From: Flammeovirgaceae bacterium UBA1842
GTDB lineage: Bacteria > Bacteroidota > Bacteroidia > Cytophagales > Cyclobacteriaceae
DNA length: 58,421 nucleotides
Assembly (NCBI GenBank): GCA_002338655.1
Contig: DDIU01000043.1
Span: 49,311 to 107,731 of the forward strand
Direction: 5' to 3'
A program made the position numbers and the translations under genes. The first letter of the stretch is position 1, and each line of letters starts with the position of its first letter. Below are positions 26,001-36,700 of this stretch, piece by piece. The notes under the pieces are model-generated. The model was not told the origin of the DNA, searched no databases, and worked only from the letters and a program-made list of their open reading frames with translations.

Positions 26001-27308
26001 ATGAAAATAGCCGTTGTAGGTACAGGGTATGTGGGTTTGGTGACAGGGACCTGTTTTGCCGAAACAGGGAATACCGTGACTTGTATTGATATTGATAAAA
26101 AGAAAGTTGACAGTTTAAATAATGGTGTTATTACCATTTACGAACCGGGGCTCGAAACCTTATTTGAAAGAAATATTAAACAGGAGCGGTTGCATTTCAC
26201 TACAGACCTAAAAGAAGGGATAGAAGGAGCAAAAATCATATTCCTTGCCTTACCAACCCCTCCGGGTGAAGATGGCTCAGCAGACTTGCAATATATATTG
26301 AAGGTTTCTGAAGATTTGGGGCCTTTGTTGAAAGAATACACCGTTATTGTAGACAAAAGTACAGTGCCTGTTGGCACAGCAGAAAAAGTGGTGGACATGA
26401 TCAAAATGAACAGTAAGGTTGATTTTGATGTAGTCTCTAATCCTGAGTTTCTAAGGGAAGGCGTAGCAGTTGATGATTTTATGAAGCCTGACCGTGTCGT
26501 TATTGGCACTCAATCAGAGAAGGCCAAAAAGCTTATGGAGACACTGTATGCCCCATTGGTGAGGCAGGGCAACCCTATAATTTTCATGGATGAAAAATCT
26601 GCGGAGTTGACAAAATATGCAGCCAATTCATTTTTAGCGACCAAAATCACTTTCATGAACGAAATAGCCAATATGTGCGAGCTATTGGGTGCCGATGTAG
26701 ATTCGGTAAGAAGAGGGATGGGCACTGACACCAGGATTGGCAAGCGGTTTTTATTTGCCGGAATAGGGTATGGAGGAAGTTGTTTCCCTAAAGATGTTCA
26801 GGCATTGGCTATGTCTGCAGGACAGGTAAATTATGATTTTGATATTTTAAAATCCGTAATGAATGTCAACAACAAACAAAAGACCAAGCTAATACCTCAT
26901 ATAAAAGCTTATTTCAACGGTGATTTAAAGGGGAAAACAATTGCGCTTTGGGGATTGGCCTTCAAGCCTTATACAGATGATATAAGGGAGGCGCCTGCTC
27001 TTTATAATATTGAAGCACTTACTGCAGCTGGGGCGACTGTTCAGGCGTATGATCCTGAAGCCATGGAAAACGTTAAGGGTGCAATCGGAGATAAAGTGGT
27101 ATATTGTGAAGATCAATACAAGGCATTGGAAAACGCTGATGTGTTACTTATAGCTACTGAATGGCCAGTATTTAGGACACCTGATTTTGAAAGAGTGGCT
27201 GCATTATTAAAAAATAAAGTAATATTTGACGGCCGTAATTTATATGCACCTCAAGATATGAAGGAATTGGGATTTAAGTATTATAGCATAGGAAGGGCAA
27301 CCGTATAA
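26001..27308 (+). CDS. ugd: UDP-glucose 6-dehydrogenase
   Basis: Converts UDP-glucose to UDP-glucuronate with two NAD+. The protein has 435 aa: an N-terminal Rossmann motif GTGYVGLVTG (residues 7-16), the central dimer helix with AELTKYAANSFLATKI, and the catalytic Cys261 in GIGYGGSCFPKD. The C-terminal NAD/UDP domain holds GLAFKPYTDDIREAPA. Its stop overlaps the start of the next gene by one base (TAATG), so the pair is translationally coupled and makes UDP-xylose. Supplies nucleotide sugars for exopolysaccharide or surface glycans. Confidence 0.96.
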   Translation: MKIAVVGTGYVGLVTGTCFAETGNTVTCIDIDKKKVDSLNNGVITIYEPGLETLFERNIKQERLHFTTDLKEGIEGAKIIFLALPTPPGEDGSADLQYILKVSEDLGPLLKEYTVIVDKSTVPVGTAEKVVDMIKMNSKVDFDVVSNPEFLREGVAVDDFMKPDRVVIGTQSEKAKKLMETLYAPLVRQGNPIIFMDEKSAELTKYAANSFLATKITFMNEIANMCELLGADVDSVRRGMGTDTRIGKRFLFAGIGYGGSCFPKDVQALAMSAGQVNYDFDILKSVMNVNNKQKTKLIPHIKAYFNGDLKGKTIALWGLAFKPYTDDIREAPALYNIEALTAAGATVQAYDPEAMENVKGAIGDKVVYCEDQYKALENADVLLIATEWPVFRTPDFERVAALLKNKVIFDGRNLYAPQDMKELGFKYYSIGRATV

Positions 27309-28297
27309 TGGCGAAAACAGTTTTAATTACAGGAGCAGCAGGTTTTCTTGGTTCTCACCTTTGTGATCGCTTTATAAAGGAAGGATTCAGGGTGCTGGCC
27401 ATGGACAACTTGATTACTGGTAGCCTCAGTAACATTGAGCACCTGTTTGGGGATAAAAATTTTGAATTTTATAATCATGATGTTTCAAAATTTGTCCACG
27501 TATCTGGTGATCTGGACTACATCCTTCATTTTGCCTCACCTGCCAGTCCGATCGATTATCTTAAGATTCCAATTCAAACCTTAAAGGTAGGTTCATTGGG
27601 CACACACAATTTGCTTGGCTTAGCCAAAGCCAAAAAAGCGAGGATGCTGATCGCTTCTACCTCAGAAGTATATGGCGACCCAATGGTGCATCCCCAGACG
27701 GAAGAATATTATGGCAATGTGAACCCGGTAGGGCCACGTGGGGTGTACGATGAGGCAAAGCGGTTTCAAGAAGCTATGACCATGGCCTATCACACTTACC
27801 ACGGTGTGGAGACGAGGATTGTAAGGATTTTTAACACTTATGGCCCTAGAATGAGACTCAATGATGGCCGTGTGCTCCCAGCATTTATTGGACAGGCACT
27901 GCGGGGGGAAGACCTTACCGTATTTGGGGATGGATCACAAACACGTTCATTCTGTTATGTGGACGACCTGATAGAAGGGATCTATAGATTATTGTTCAGT
28001 GATTATGCCTACCCTGTCAATATTGGCAATCCCGATGAGATTTCCATTGCACAGTTTGCTGAAGAAATAATTAAACTAACGGGCACTAAACAGAAAATAG
28101 TGTACAAGCCACTACCCAAAGATGACCCTATGCAAAGGCAACCCAATACGGATAAAGCGAAAGAAATTCTTGGTTGGGAGGCAAAAGTCTCCCGTGCAGA
28201 GGGCTTGAAAATCACTTATGATTATTTCAAATCATTGCCTAAAGATGTACTCTTTGCAAAAGATCACAATGATTTTAAAGGGTTTATAAATAGGTAG
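27308..28297 (+). CDS. UDP-glucuronate decarboxylase (UDP-xylose synthase)
   Basis: A 329-aa short-chain dehydrogenase/epimerase. The NAD motif GAAGFLGSH (residues 9-17) and the catalytic Tyr147-x3-Lys151 in GVYDEAKR are present; HFASPASPIDYLK and NTYGPRMRLNDGRVLPAFI are characteristic of UDP-glucuronate decarboxylases. It acts on the product of the preceding gene to make UDP-xylose. It ends 11 bp before the convergent FG-GAP gene with no obvious strong terminator between them. Confidence 0.94.
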   Translation: MAKTVLITGAAGFLGSHLCDRFIKEGFRVLAMDNLITGSLSNIEHLFGDKNFEFYNHDVSKFVHVSGDLDYILHFASPASPIDYLKIPIQTLKVGSLGTHNLLGLAKAKKARMLIASTSEVYGDPMVHPQTEEYYGNVNPVGPRGVYDEAKRFQEAMTMAYHTYHGVETRIVRIFNTYGPRMRLNDGRVLPAFIGQALRGEDLTVFGDGSQTRSFCYVDDLIEGIYRLLFSDYAYPVNIGNPDEISIAQFAEEIIKLTGTKQKIVYKPLPKDDPMQRQPNTDKAKEILGWEAKVSRAEGLKITYDYFKSLPKDVLFAKDHNDFKGFINR

Positions 28298-28308
28298 ATC
28301 GCTACTTT

Positions 28309-30267
28309 TTAATTTATGAGAAGTCTGCCAACTGCTAATATCCTGTTGTCACTATAAGCCTTATAGATATAACTTCCAGAGGCAATACGACCTTTATCAA
28401 TTTTCGATCCGGATAATACATTTTGTTTTTTGAAAACTATTCTTCCTTGGGTGTCATATATAATTATGGTAATGGGACCTTCATTTTTATCTACATTATA
28501 AAAGATAGCACCTTGAGAAGAAATTGGATTTGGGATTATTTTAAATTCAGAATATTCAATATAGGGTTCGGTTAGAGAAGTAACAGTGGCTTTCTTACTT
28601 AAGCAGCCACTGTTGTAGTTGGCTTTAGGATTATACAGACTATTGTCTTCGGATGTACAGCCTATAATCTGTGCAGTTTCATTTCCTTCTTGAATATAAT
28701 AGGCTTGATCAGCCTCTATGTCCTCAAATACTTGAACCTTGGTACCAAGCCAAACCACTTTTACTGAGTCAACTATTGAATTTGTACCTAATCCAAAATT
28801 TAATATTTTGGATTCTTGAGAAGCATGACTTGAACCTCCAGATACTTCCCTTATCATTACATTCCCTTGTTGATGAACAGAAACCCTAGCCCCTATTCCG
28901 CTTCGATTACTTTCGGTGCCCTCGAGTTTGAATTTTAGCCAATGGTGGTTAGTTGCCTGATTATTCTTATAAAGTAGGGTATTGATTGTTGTATTTGAGC
29001 TTCTAGATAGATTTGTCACAATTAGATCCAGATCACCATCATTGTCATAATCAAATGTGGCACTTCCTCTTGATATCCCGTCATTATCAACACTTTCGAA
29101 TTCAGAGACATCATCAAATACATCATTCCCCAAATTCCGAAATAATTTGTTTGGATCAACCTCTGACGTTTTGATAAAATCAGCAGCAGGGGTAAAACCA
29201 TTAGCGACAAACAAGTCTTGATATCCATCTAAATCATAATCAAAGAAGTTGGCTCCCCAACTAGTTGAAAATAAGTCCCCAACAAATTCGTTGCCCACTC
29301 CCGCATCATCTGTTATATTTTGATAAGTATGATCCCCGTTGCTTTTATAAAGAACGTTTTTACCAAGGTTTGTTGTATAGTAATCAAGATTTCCATCATT
29401 ATTGATGTCGCCCACAGCAATTCCCATTCCGTAGATGTCAGCATTTAAGCCTGTAGGTACACTTTTATCTTGAAGGGGCAGGCTTGGGTATTCGTTTTCA
29501 TAAAGTGTGTTGGGAATAATCCAAGCACCAAAATCATTGGCTATGTAAATGTCAGGTTTAGCATCATAATTAAAGTCGGTAAATGTAACCGCTAAGCCAC
29601 AGCCCTCATTATCCACACCATACGCACTTGCAGACTCGGTAAATGTTTCATCCCCATTGTTGATGTAAAATTGATTAGTATAGCAATCATGGGCAAAACC
29701 AATGACTTTATCATTCTCGTCTCGGATTAGGCCGTTTTGTTGTATGTAGTTAGTCACATATATGTCTAAGTAACCATCTAAATTAATATCGGAAAATGCA
29801 GCCCCTGAACTCCAAACATTACCTTTAATTCCAGCTTCAGCAGATATTTCTAAAAAAGTGCCATTCCCTTGATTTAAAAATAGGAGATTGGGACGGGAGC
29901 TTTCTGTAGTGATAAATAAATCTTCAAAGCCATCATTGTTTATATCTCCACGAATAGCCCCCGAAGTTTTAACTGTTTCAAGTAGAACAAGACCTGCTCC
30001 CAATGTTACATCTTCGAATGTTCCATCCCCTAAATTTTTGTAGAGTTTATCGGGTTTAGTACCACCTGTTAAATACACGTCCTCGAAACCGTCATTATTA
30101 TAATCTATGATGGCAATTCCACCGCCAAAAAGATTAGCAGAAATTTGAGCATGAGAGATACCAGAGCCTTCGGCAACTTCAATAAAACTTTGAGAAGACA
30201 GGGTATGCGTAAAAAAAGTACAAAAAGCGTAAAATATAATTTGTGCCCAGCATAATGGATTAGTCAT
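28309..30267 (-). CDS. Secreted FG-GAP / ASPIC-UnbV (CRTAC1-like) protein with T9SS tail
   Basis: A 652-aa secreted protein from the ATG at 30267 (the frame opens 39 bases earlier; the later ATG gives the better signal peptide). Repeats rich in D-x-N-x-D-G are integrin-type FG-GAP/VCBS calcium loops, such as DYNNDGFEDVYLTGG, DINNDGFEDLFITT, DINLDGYLDIYVTN and DYDNDGDLDLIVTN, forming a propeller. An ASPIC/UnbV segment follows (GSSHASQESKILNFGLG). The last about 80 residues, with KIIPNPISSQG and YDTQGRIVFK, are a type A sorting domain for the type IX secretion system. Surface display or release is expected; the ligand is unknown. Confidence 0.92.
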   Translation of the reverse strand: MTNPLCWAQIIFYAFCTFFTHTLSSQSFIEVAEGSGISHAQISANLFGGGIAIIDYNNDGFEDVYLTGGTKPDKLYKNLGDGTFEDVTLGAGLVLLETVKTSGAIRGDINNDGFEDLFITTESSRPNLLFLNQGNGTFLEISAEAGIKGNVWSSGAAFSDINLDGYLDIYVTNYIQQNGLIRDENDKVIGFAHDCYTNQFYINNGDETFTESASAYGVDNEGCGLAVTFTDFNYDAKPDIYIANDFGAWIIPNTLYENEYPSLPLQDKSVPTGLNADIYGMGIAVGDINNDGNLDYYTTNLGKNVLYKSNGDHTYQNITDDAGVGNEFVGDLFSTSWGANFFDYDLDGYQDLFVANGFTPAADFIKTSEVDPNKLFRNLGNDVFDDVSEFESVDNDGISRGSATFDYDNDGDLDLIVTNLSRSSNTTINTLLYKNNQATNHHWLKFKLEGTESNRSGIGARVSVHQQGNVMIREVSGGSSHASQESKILNFGLGTNSIVDSVKVVWLGTKVQVFEDIEADQAYYIQEGNETAQIIGCTSEDNSLYNPKANYNSGCLSKKATVTSLTEPYIEYSEFKIIPNPISSQGAIFYNVDKNEGPITIIIYDTQGRIVFKKQNVLSGSKIDKGRIASGSYIYKAYSDNRILAVGRLLIN

Positions 30268-30367
30268 ATTATAAATGGCGGATTTATTGAGATTTATATC
30301 ATTCATTTATTTAACATTATCCGAAAAAAGGTACATGACACTTCAAATTGTAATACACATAACTTTT

Positions 30368-30381
30368 GCTAAGCACCTACT
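30368..30381 (+). promoter_or_regulatory. 14-bp motif, copy 1 (upstream of the sigma gene)
   Basis: GCTAAGCACCTACT, 121 bp before the sigma start. The exact reverse complement is found at 31141-31154, in front of the FecR gene. Candidate operator; see findings. Confidence 0.4.
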
Positions 30382-30502
30382 AAAGAACTTTAAATAATTA
30401 CATTTTATTTGCAAAATGGGGCTTTACTTACAGCCAAATTTTATGTATTTTAAAGAACATTGGTTAATATCGAAATACTTTCTATTTAAAAATCAGCCTT
30501 AA

Positions 30503-31078
30503 TTGAACAATTCTGACCTAGAAATTACAAGAGAATTAGTACGGAAATTAAAGTCCGGTGATCAAGATGCGTTTAAGTCTTTGTACGAAGAATTTGGCAA
30601 AAAACTCTATTATTTTGGGCGTAAGTATCAACTATCGGAAGAGGATAGCTCTGAAATTGTTCAGGAGACGTTTTATAAGATTTGGAATAAAAGAGAAGAA
30701 TTAAAGCCAGAATTTTCGTTCAATTCGTTCGTAATCACGATAGCAAAGAATTTGATTTTCAATAAAATTAGAAAAAATGTCTACGAAAGGAGTTACCTCT
30801 CCAGTCTTGATCATACAGATTTTGTTCACAATGAAACAGACAGACAAGTAATTTATTCGGATTTGGAAAATATAGCCATGCAGGCAATTGAACAGTTGCC
30901 ACCCAAACGGAAGCATATATTCAAACTTAGTAGAGAGTCTGGAATGAGTAATCAGGAGATAGCAGAATCACTAAGTATATCAAAAAGTACGGTGGAAAAT
31001 CAAATGAATAAATGTTTGAAATTTCTAAAGCAATATCTCGAAAATAATGCTGAGATAATCCAAAAAGGGAATAATTAG
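30503..31078 (+). CDS. ECF RNA polymerase sigma factor
   Basis: A 191-aa sigma-70 factor of the ECF type. Region 2 holds SSEIVQETFYKIWNKREEL and region 4 holds LPPKRKHIFKLSRESGMSNQEIAESLSISKSTVENQ (split helix-turn-helix). The start is TTG: an in-frame TAA immediately precedes it, and no ATG fits the conserved N-terminus. The FecR gene follows after 107 bp, the usual sigma/anti-sigma order of Bacteroidota uptake loci, so it should drive the SusC/SusD region in answer to a ligand signal. Flanked on both sides by the 14-bp inverted motif. Confidence 0.93.
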   Translation: MNNSDLEITRELVRKLKSGDQDAFKSLYEEFGKKLYYFGRKYQLSEEDSSEIVQETFYKIWNKREELKPEFSFNSFVITIAKNLIFNKIRKNVYERSYLSSLDHTDFVHNETDRQVIYSDLENIAMQAIEQLPPKRKHIFKLSRESGMSNQEIAESLSISKSTVENQMNKCLKFLKQYLENNAEIIQKGNN

Positions 31079-31140
31079 CCCTACCATCACGTACTCAAAC
31101 TACACAAAATATATTTTTATATTAAATTTTATTCCACCTA

Positions 31141-31154
31141 AGTAGGTGCTTAGC
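31141..31154 (-). promoter_or_regulatory. 14-bp motif, copy 2 (upstream of the FecR gene)
   Basis: AGTAGGTGCTTAGC, the perfect reverse complement of the motif at 30368-30381. It also overlaps a small palindrome CACCTA-AG-TAGGTG (31135-31148). It ends 31 bp before the FecR start. Confidence 0.4.
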
Positions 31155-31185
31155 TCATATTGATTGTAACAATAACAAGAGAACA

Positions 31186-32211
31186 ATGAAAAAGGAAGTG
31201 ACTAAAGAATTATTGGAAAGATTTTATGCTGGCAAATGTTCAGCAGATGAAGAACGTTCAGTTTTGAAATGGCTTCAGGAAGAATCTGATGAAGATCTTT
31301 TAAATAGATTGGAACAGGACTGGCTACAATTTGATGAAAACCAAACTAAATATAAGGGTGAGTTCCAGCCTAATTTTGAATCACTGCAAAAGAAAATTAG
31401 TAATAAAGGGAAAATTGTAAGTATAAGGCCTTGGATGAAAGTGGCCGCTACATTATTGTTGTTGGCTACTGTTTCAACGGTGCTATTCTTTTTACATCCA
31501 AGTGATGACGCATACATTACGAAACATCTACAAAAAGGGAATCCATCGGTATTCACTCTCAATGACGGAACCAGTGTGACCCTGAGTGCGGGTAGTTCAA
31601 TAAGTTACCCTGTAAAATTTGCAAGCAACAGGCCGGTTTACCTTGAGGGAGAAGCCTATTTTGACATTAATTCTGACAAAGAGGTGACGGTTTATGCTGG
31701 AAATGTAAAAGCAATAGCATCGAATTCCTCTTTTAATATATCGGCTTTTCCTGAAGACCAGCAAGTAGTGGTATCGGTATTGGAAGGTAAGGCTGAGGTG
31801 ACTGGTGATAATAAAATATTACCATTAACCAAGCTGCAAATGCCAAAAACGATGCCCCTTGTTAAGTTAAGGCCGGCAATGACAATCAAAAACAATGAGT
31901 ACTTCACATTTAATAAAAATGATGATTCCCTAACTAAAGGGGAGGATTTTGACCCTAAGGAAGTATCGGCTTGGAAAGAAGGAATAATATATTTTAATAA
32001 TGCTGATTCGGCCAAAGTGATCAAAAAACTAGAACGATGGTATGGTGTGGACATTAAGGTTAACGGATGTCTGGGTCAGCAAATGTTTAGTGGAGAATTT
32101 TCAAATAAAAGTATAGATGAAATCTTAATGTCAATTAAGACAAATCATAGTCCCCAATTGGAGTTTGTGAGGGAGGGGGATAACGTTTTAATTAATGGAG
32201 TTTGTCTATAA
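31186..32211 (+). CDS. FecR-type anti-sigma factor
   Basis: A 341-aa inner-membrane anti-sigma factor. The cytoplasmic N-terminus (1-80) should bind the sigma factor; one membrane helix lies at about 84-103 (MKVAATLLLLATVSTVLFFL). The periplasmic FecR domain follows (FTLNDGTSVTLSAGSSISYP), then a C-terminal DUF4974/STN-like part (YFNNADSAKVIKKLERWYGVDIKV). In the standard system the periplasmic part is touched by the STN domain of a TonB-dependent transducer. The nearest receptor here has no visible STN domain, so the signal partner is unclear. Confidence 0.93.
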   Translation: MKKEVTKELLERFYAGKCSADEERSVLKWLQEESDEDLLNRLEQDWLQFDENQTKYKGEFQPNFESLQKKISNKGKIVSIRPWMKVAATLLLLATVSTVLFFLHPSDDAYITKHLQKGNPSVFTLNDGTSVTLSAGSSISYPVKFASNRPVYLEGEAYFDINSDKEVTVYAGNVKAIASNSSFNISAFPEDQQVVVSVLEGKAEVTGDNKILPLTKLQMPKTMPLVKLRPAMTIKNNEYFTFNKNDDSLTKGEDFDPKEVSAWKEGIIYFNNADSAKVIKKLERWYGVDIKVNGCLGQQMFSGEFSNKSIDEILMSIKTNHSPQLEFVREGDNVLINGVCL

Positions 32212-32238
32212 CCAAAGTAGCAACCAAACCAAATTAAT

Positions 32239-33657
32239 ATGAAGAAGCATTTAACAATCGCTTGCAATTTTATTGCATTATTTTTAATTATAGGTATAAC
32301 CTCCTGTAAGGATGACGAGGCAGTACGAAGCAACCTTACCGGAATAGTATCTTTTGGCCTCCAAGAATATACGGTCACGTTTACTCTTGATGAATCTTCA
32401 CTTACAATTGCCAATATCGGAGCTGATAGCTTACCGTTTCAAACAGATGTAAGTGCATTAACCGCAACTTTTGACGCTATTGATCTGACCACCGTAACAG
32501 TAAATGGAGTGGAACAAATAAGTGGTGTTACAGTCAATGATTTTAGCAGTCCTGTTACTTATACAGTGGTAGCCGAAGATGGAATTACTGAAAAAAACTA
32601 CACAGTAACTGTTAATGTATCTCAAATAGACCCAGAAACAGTTTCATGGAATAGAGTAGCAAATGAGCAATGGGCTGCATATCAGGTGACTCGGGCGACA
32701 TCTTTCGGGGGTAAACTTTGGGTTTATGGATTTAATAAAGGCAGTGGATTTGGAGCAGACGAAGTAGCTGCTTATAGTTCAACTGATGGCGGTGCTACAT
32801 GGACTCTTGAAGAGGCAAAAGATAATCAGTATAATTATACCGATGACGTGGAAGGTTATGCCTTTCCTTACGGAAGAAGTATAGCACTATCAGCTCTGGA
32901 TGGCAAATTATGGTCTATGGGTGGATTTTTGAAAGGAAGGAAAAACGAAGATGGAAGTATTCCTTTTGATGATCCTACTAAAGATACTTGGAGCTCTGAA
33001 GATGGTCTAAATTGGACTAGAAACACCATTGTTGATGGGTATTCACAACGTGAAGCAGTATCAGCGTTAACGTTTAATGACAAGTTATGGGTGATTGGTG
33101 GTAATGGCGCAGGATTTTTTGGAGCGTTAGGAAGTCCACTAAATGATGTTTGGAGCTCTTCTAACGGCACTACTTGGACTGAAGTAACCGCAGGTGCGGA
33201 TTTCGTAGCCAGAACAGCACCAGCTGCAGTGGTTTTTGACGGCAAAATGTGGATTATAGCCGGAATCGATGATACAGGTACATTACTTAACGATGTATGG
33301 AGCTCAACTGACGGGGTAACTTGGACAGCAGAAACCATGGCAGCAGAGTTTCCCGCCAGAAAAGCAGCATCAGTATTTGTGTTCAACAATAAAATGTTCC
33401 TTGTAGGTGGTGAAGGATTCAATGACCCTGATGCAGTTCAATATGCTGACATGTGGGTTTCTGAAGATGGAGTCACTTGGGCAGAAGTTGATGCTAGCGA
33501 CCCATTTGCAATGCCTGAAAGCTTTACTGGCAGAAGTAACCATGCTACTTTTGTAGATGGTAACCAAATATTTATAATTGGTGGTACTGGACCACTAGAT
33601 GCTGACCTTTTACCTACTTACTACAGTTCCGTATGGAGAGGTTTAGGTGTGGAATAA
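32239..33657 (+). CDS. Kelch/Asp-box lipoprotein with N-terminal Ig-like domain
   Basis: A 472-aa lipoprotein: lipobox IGITSC, Cys at about residue 23. An Ig-like domain of the DUF5018 type covers about 30-130 (TYTVVAEDGITEKNYTVTV at its end). The rest is a propeller of Kelch-like repeats with a recurring NDVWSSTDGVTWT block, about six blades. The protein is probably outer-leaflet and surface exposed, as many Sus-locus lipoproteins are. It is in the sigma-FecR unit and is separated from susC by a strong terminator. Its binding target is unknown; glycan or protein binding are both possible. Confidence 0.82.
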   Translation: MKKHLTIACNFIALFLIIGITSCKDDEAVRSNLTGIVSFGLQEYTVTFTLDESSLTIANIGADSLPFQTDVSALTATFDAIDLTTVTVNGVEQISGVTVNDFSSPVTYTVVAEDGITEKNYTVTVNVSQIDPETVSWNRVANEQWAAYQVTRATSFGGKLWVYGFNKGSGFGADEVAAYSSTDGGATWTLEEAKDNQYNYTDDVEGYAFPYGRSIALSALDGKLWSMGGFLKGRKNEDGSIPFDDPTKDTWSSEDGLNWTRNTIVDGYSQREAVSALTFNDKLWVIGGNGAGFFGALGSPLNDVWSSSNGTTWTEVTAGADFVARTAPAAVVFDGKMWIIAGIDDTGTLLNDVWSSTDGVTWTAETMAAEFPARKAASVFVFNNKMFLVGGEGFNDPDAVQYADMWVSEDGVTWAEVDASDPFAMPESFTGRSNHATFVDGNQIFIIGGTGPLDADLLPTYYSSVWRGLGVE

Positions 33658-33672
33658 TTTAAGGGATTAAAC

Positions 33673-33699
33673 AAAGGCAGGGGATTTCCCCCTGCCTTT
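33673..33699 (+). terminator. Rho-independent terminator
   Basis: Perfect 11-bp stem AAAGGCAGGGG/CCCCTGCCTTT with a 5-nt loop and following T residues. It separates the Kelch lipoprotein gene from susC. Confidence 0.9.
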
Positions 33700-33731
33700 T
33701 TAAGTTCTTATTTTCAATTCAAATCATCTAC

Positions 33732-36700
33732 ATGAGAATCCAAACTTTATTTATCGGTGTAATTTTCCTTTGCTTTGCGATGTCTGCTATGGCTCAGGAT
33801 AACAATCAATCTAAACCACTTATAAAGCTCATTGACATTAGGGGCCAAGTGGTGGGAGCGGATGATAAAGAGCCCATTGTGGGCGCAAACGTAATCATCA
33901 AAAGCTCCAAGAAAGGTACAGCTTGTGATTTGGACGGAAATTTCATGTTAACCGCTAGCAGCCAGGATTCAGTGCTGATCACTGCTGTTGGTTTCAAACC
34001 TTTACTACGTGCAGTCAGGTTACTTGAGACCTCCCCACTGATTGAAATGACACCAGATGTTATGAATCTTCAGGAAGTGGTAGTTACAGGTTATGGGAGT
34101 CAAAAGAAAATGGATGTTACCGGATCTATAAGTTCTATAGGAGCACGTGAAATTGAAAATACAACCTCAATATCCATGGATAATGCATTGGCGGGAAAGG
34201 CTGCTGGTGTATTGGTAAATTCGAGTTCAGGGGTACCTGGCTCGGCTACATCAATAACCATTCGCGGCCTCACGTCATTAAGTGGTGATGCGAATAATCC
34301 ATTAATAGTAATTGATGGTGTACCTGTTTATGGTACAGGAAAGGATTTAAACACCACAGGGTTTGCTGAATCTGTAACAGGGGCAATATCAATATCTGGG
34401 GGTACCAGGGTTGCGTCTGATTTTCGTCTTAAAACTGAATTCGAACGAAATCCACTAGCTAACCTAAACCCTAGTGATATAGAGTCAATAGAAATATTGA
34501 AAGATTCATATGCTACTTCTATTTACGGATCAAGGGGTGCGGCTGGAGTTATATTGATTACCACTAAAAAAGGGGTTAAGGGAAGAACTAAATTAGATTT
34601 TAGTTATTTGACTGGGGTACTTCAACCAATAGGGACATATGATTTACTGAATAGTACTCAATACAATGACATCTACAATCGGTTTTTTAAAAATGGGATT
34701 ACAGAAACACCCAATACTGATTGGCAAGATGAGGTGCTCAGGACAGCAGTGACCAGTGACGTAGGCCTCTCAATTTCTGGAGGGGATGACAGGGGAACCT
34801 ATTTTATTAGTGGCACCTATACAAGTCAGCCGGCTTATATTGTCAACCAAGACTTTGAACGATATTCCGGAAGGGTAAACCTAGTTTACAAATCCAGCGA
34901 TAAGATTTCATTTGGGAATAATACCGTCATTTCACACACCAACAACCAAGCGCTTAATGCTCAGCAGATTTATTACGATGCTATATTAAAATCACCAAGC
35001 TTACCGGTGTTTGACGAGGATAATAAGTATTACTATGGTATCAATGAGCTGAAAGGGCTAGGGGTAGTTAATGTGAATCCATTGGCGGTCGCCAATAAAA
35101 ATATTAATTCACTTGAAGACACCAGAACGGTAAGTACAATTTATGCTAATATCGATTTTTTTGAATGGCTTTCTGCCAAAAGTGAAGTGGGTATTGATTT
35201 ATACAATTCGAGAGCCTATAGCCGTAGAGCAGCAGCTCCTGGATTTTTACCAAATGGAGAAGCTATTGAAACTACTTCTCAAAACAGAAAACTAGTTGTG
35301 AACAACACATTAAATATTGATCACTTATTTAATGATATTCATTATTTCAATGCTGTTATAGGCCAAAGTTTTGAAACATCGAAAGAACAGCAAATTGGTA
35401 TTGCGAGTGATAATTTTCCCAATGATAATATTTTAAGTATTGGGGCAACCAATTCAGCCGATCGAAGGGTCAGGACGGCCATATCAAGGGAGTGGGCACT
35501 TACGTCCTACTTTGCGAGAGTTAATTATCACTATAAAAACAAGTACTTGGCTGGTATTACTTACAGACTTGATGGATCTTCTAGGTTTGCACAAAACAAT
35601 CGTTATGTAGGGTTTCCTGCATTCTCCCTTGGGTGGAGACTTTCTGAAGAGAAGTTTTTAAACAGACTTGGACCGATTTCTGATTTGAAATTAAGGGGTA
35701 GCCTTGGATTTTCAGGAATTCAAGGAAGCGGTTATTCTTCTTATTACGGATTTCAGGGGCAGTATGTGTTTACTGAAAACCAATATGGGAATCTTGGAAT
35801 ACTTGAGCCACAACAGCCACCAAACCCTGATGTGGAATGGCAGAGAACACGATCTGTTGATATCGGATTAGATGTTTCTCTTTGGGAAGGAAATATAAAT
35901 CTTATAATTGATTATTATCACAAAAGGGTCAACAACTTGTTATTTAGCTCAACAGTACCGTACTATCTCGGTTATAGTAGCCAAGAACAAAATCTGGGGG
36001 ATATGAAGAATGAAGGGTTTGAATTTACATTAAACGCAGAGCATAAAATTGGCCCGGTGCAATGGATTACTAACTTTAACCTAGCGGCCAATAGAAATAA
36101 AATCCTGAAATTGAATCAGCAAGGTGAATTTGTGGGTAGAACTGCTGATGGAGGAAAGTATTTGAAAGAAGGTGAGGAGGCAGGACTGTTTTTCCTATAT
36201 CAATGGGAAGGTGTTGACCCTATCACTGGTAACCCTTTATGGCTGGATGGGGATGGCAATTTGACTACCAGTCCTCCAGAAAATAGGTGGAGGGTCGAAG
36301 ATAATCTGGAAAGACATAGAAAAGTATATGGCTCAAATCAACCTGATTATTTTGGAGGGTTTAGTAACTCATTTATTTATAAAGGATTTCAGCTAGATGT
36401 CAATTTCACTTATTCCTATGGCAATAAAATGTTTAACGGATCAAAGGCAACATTACTCACTTATTCTACGGGTGACGGGAATAATTTATTGACTGATGTA
36501 CTTGGCTATTGGAAAATTGCTGGACACCAAACAGAAATCCCAGCCTTAAGAAATGAATCCATAAGTAAGCCTGAGGATGCTAATGCAAATGATGCTACTT
36601 ATGATTATACCGTAAGCCGTGAATCTTCCCGATTCTTGGAAGACGGCTCGTTTGCTAGAATGAAAACCATTCAATTATCGTACACGTTTTCACCTATGCT

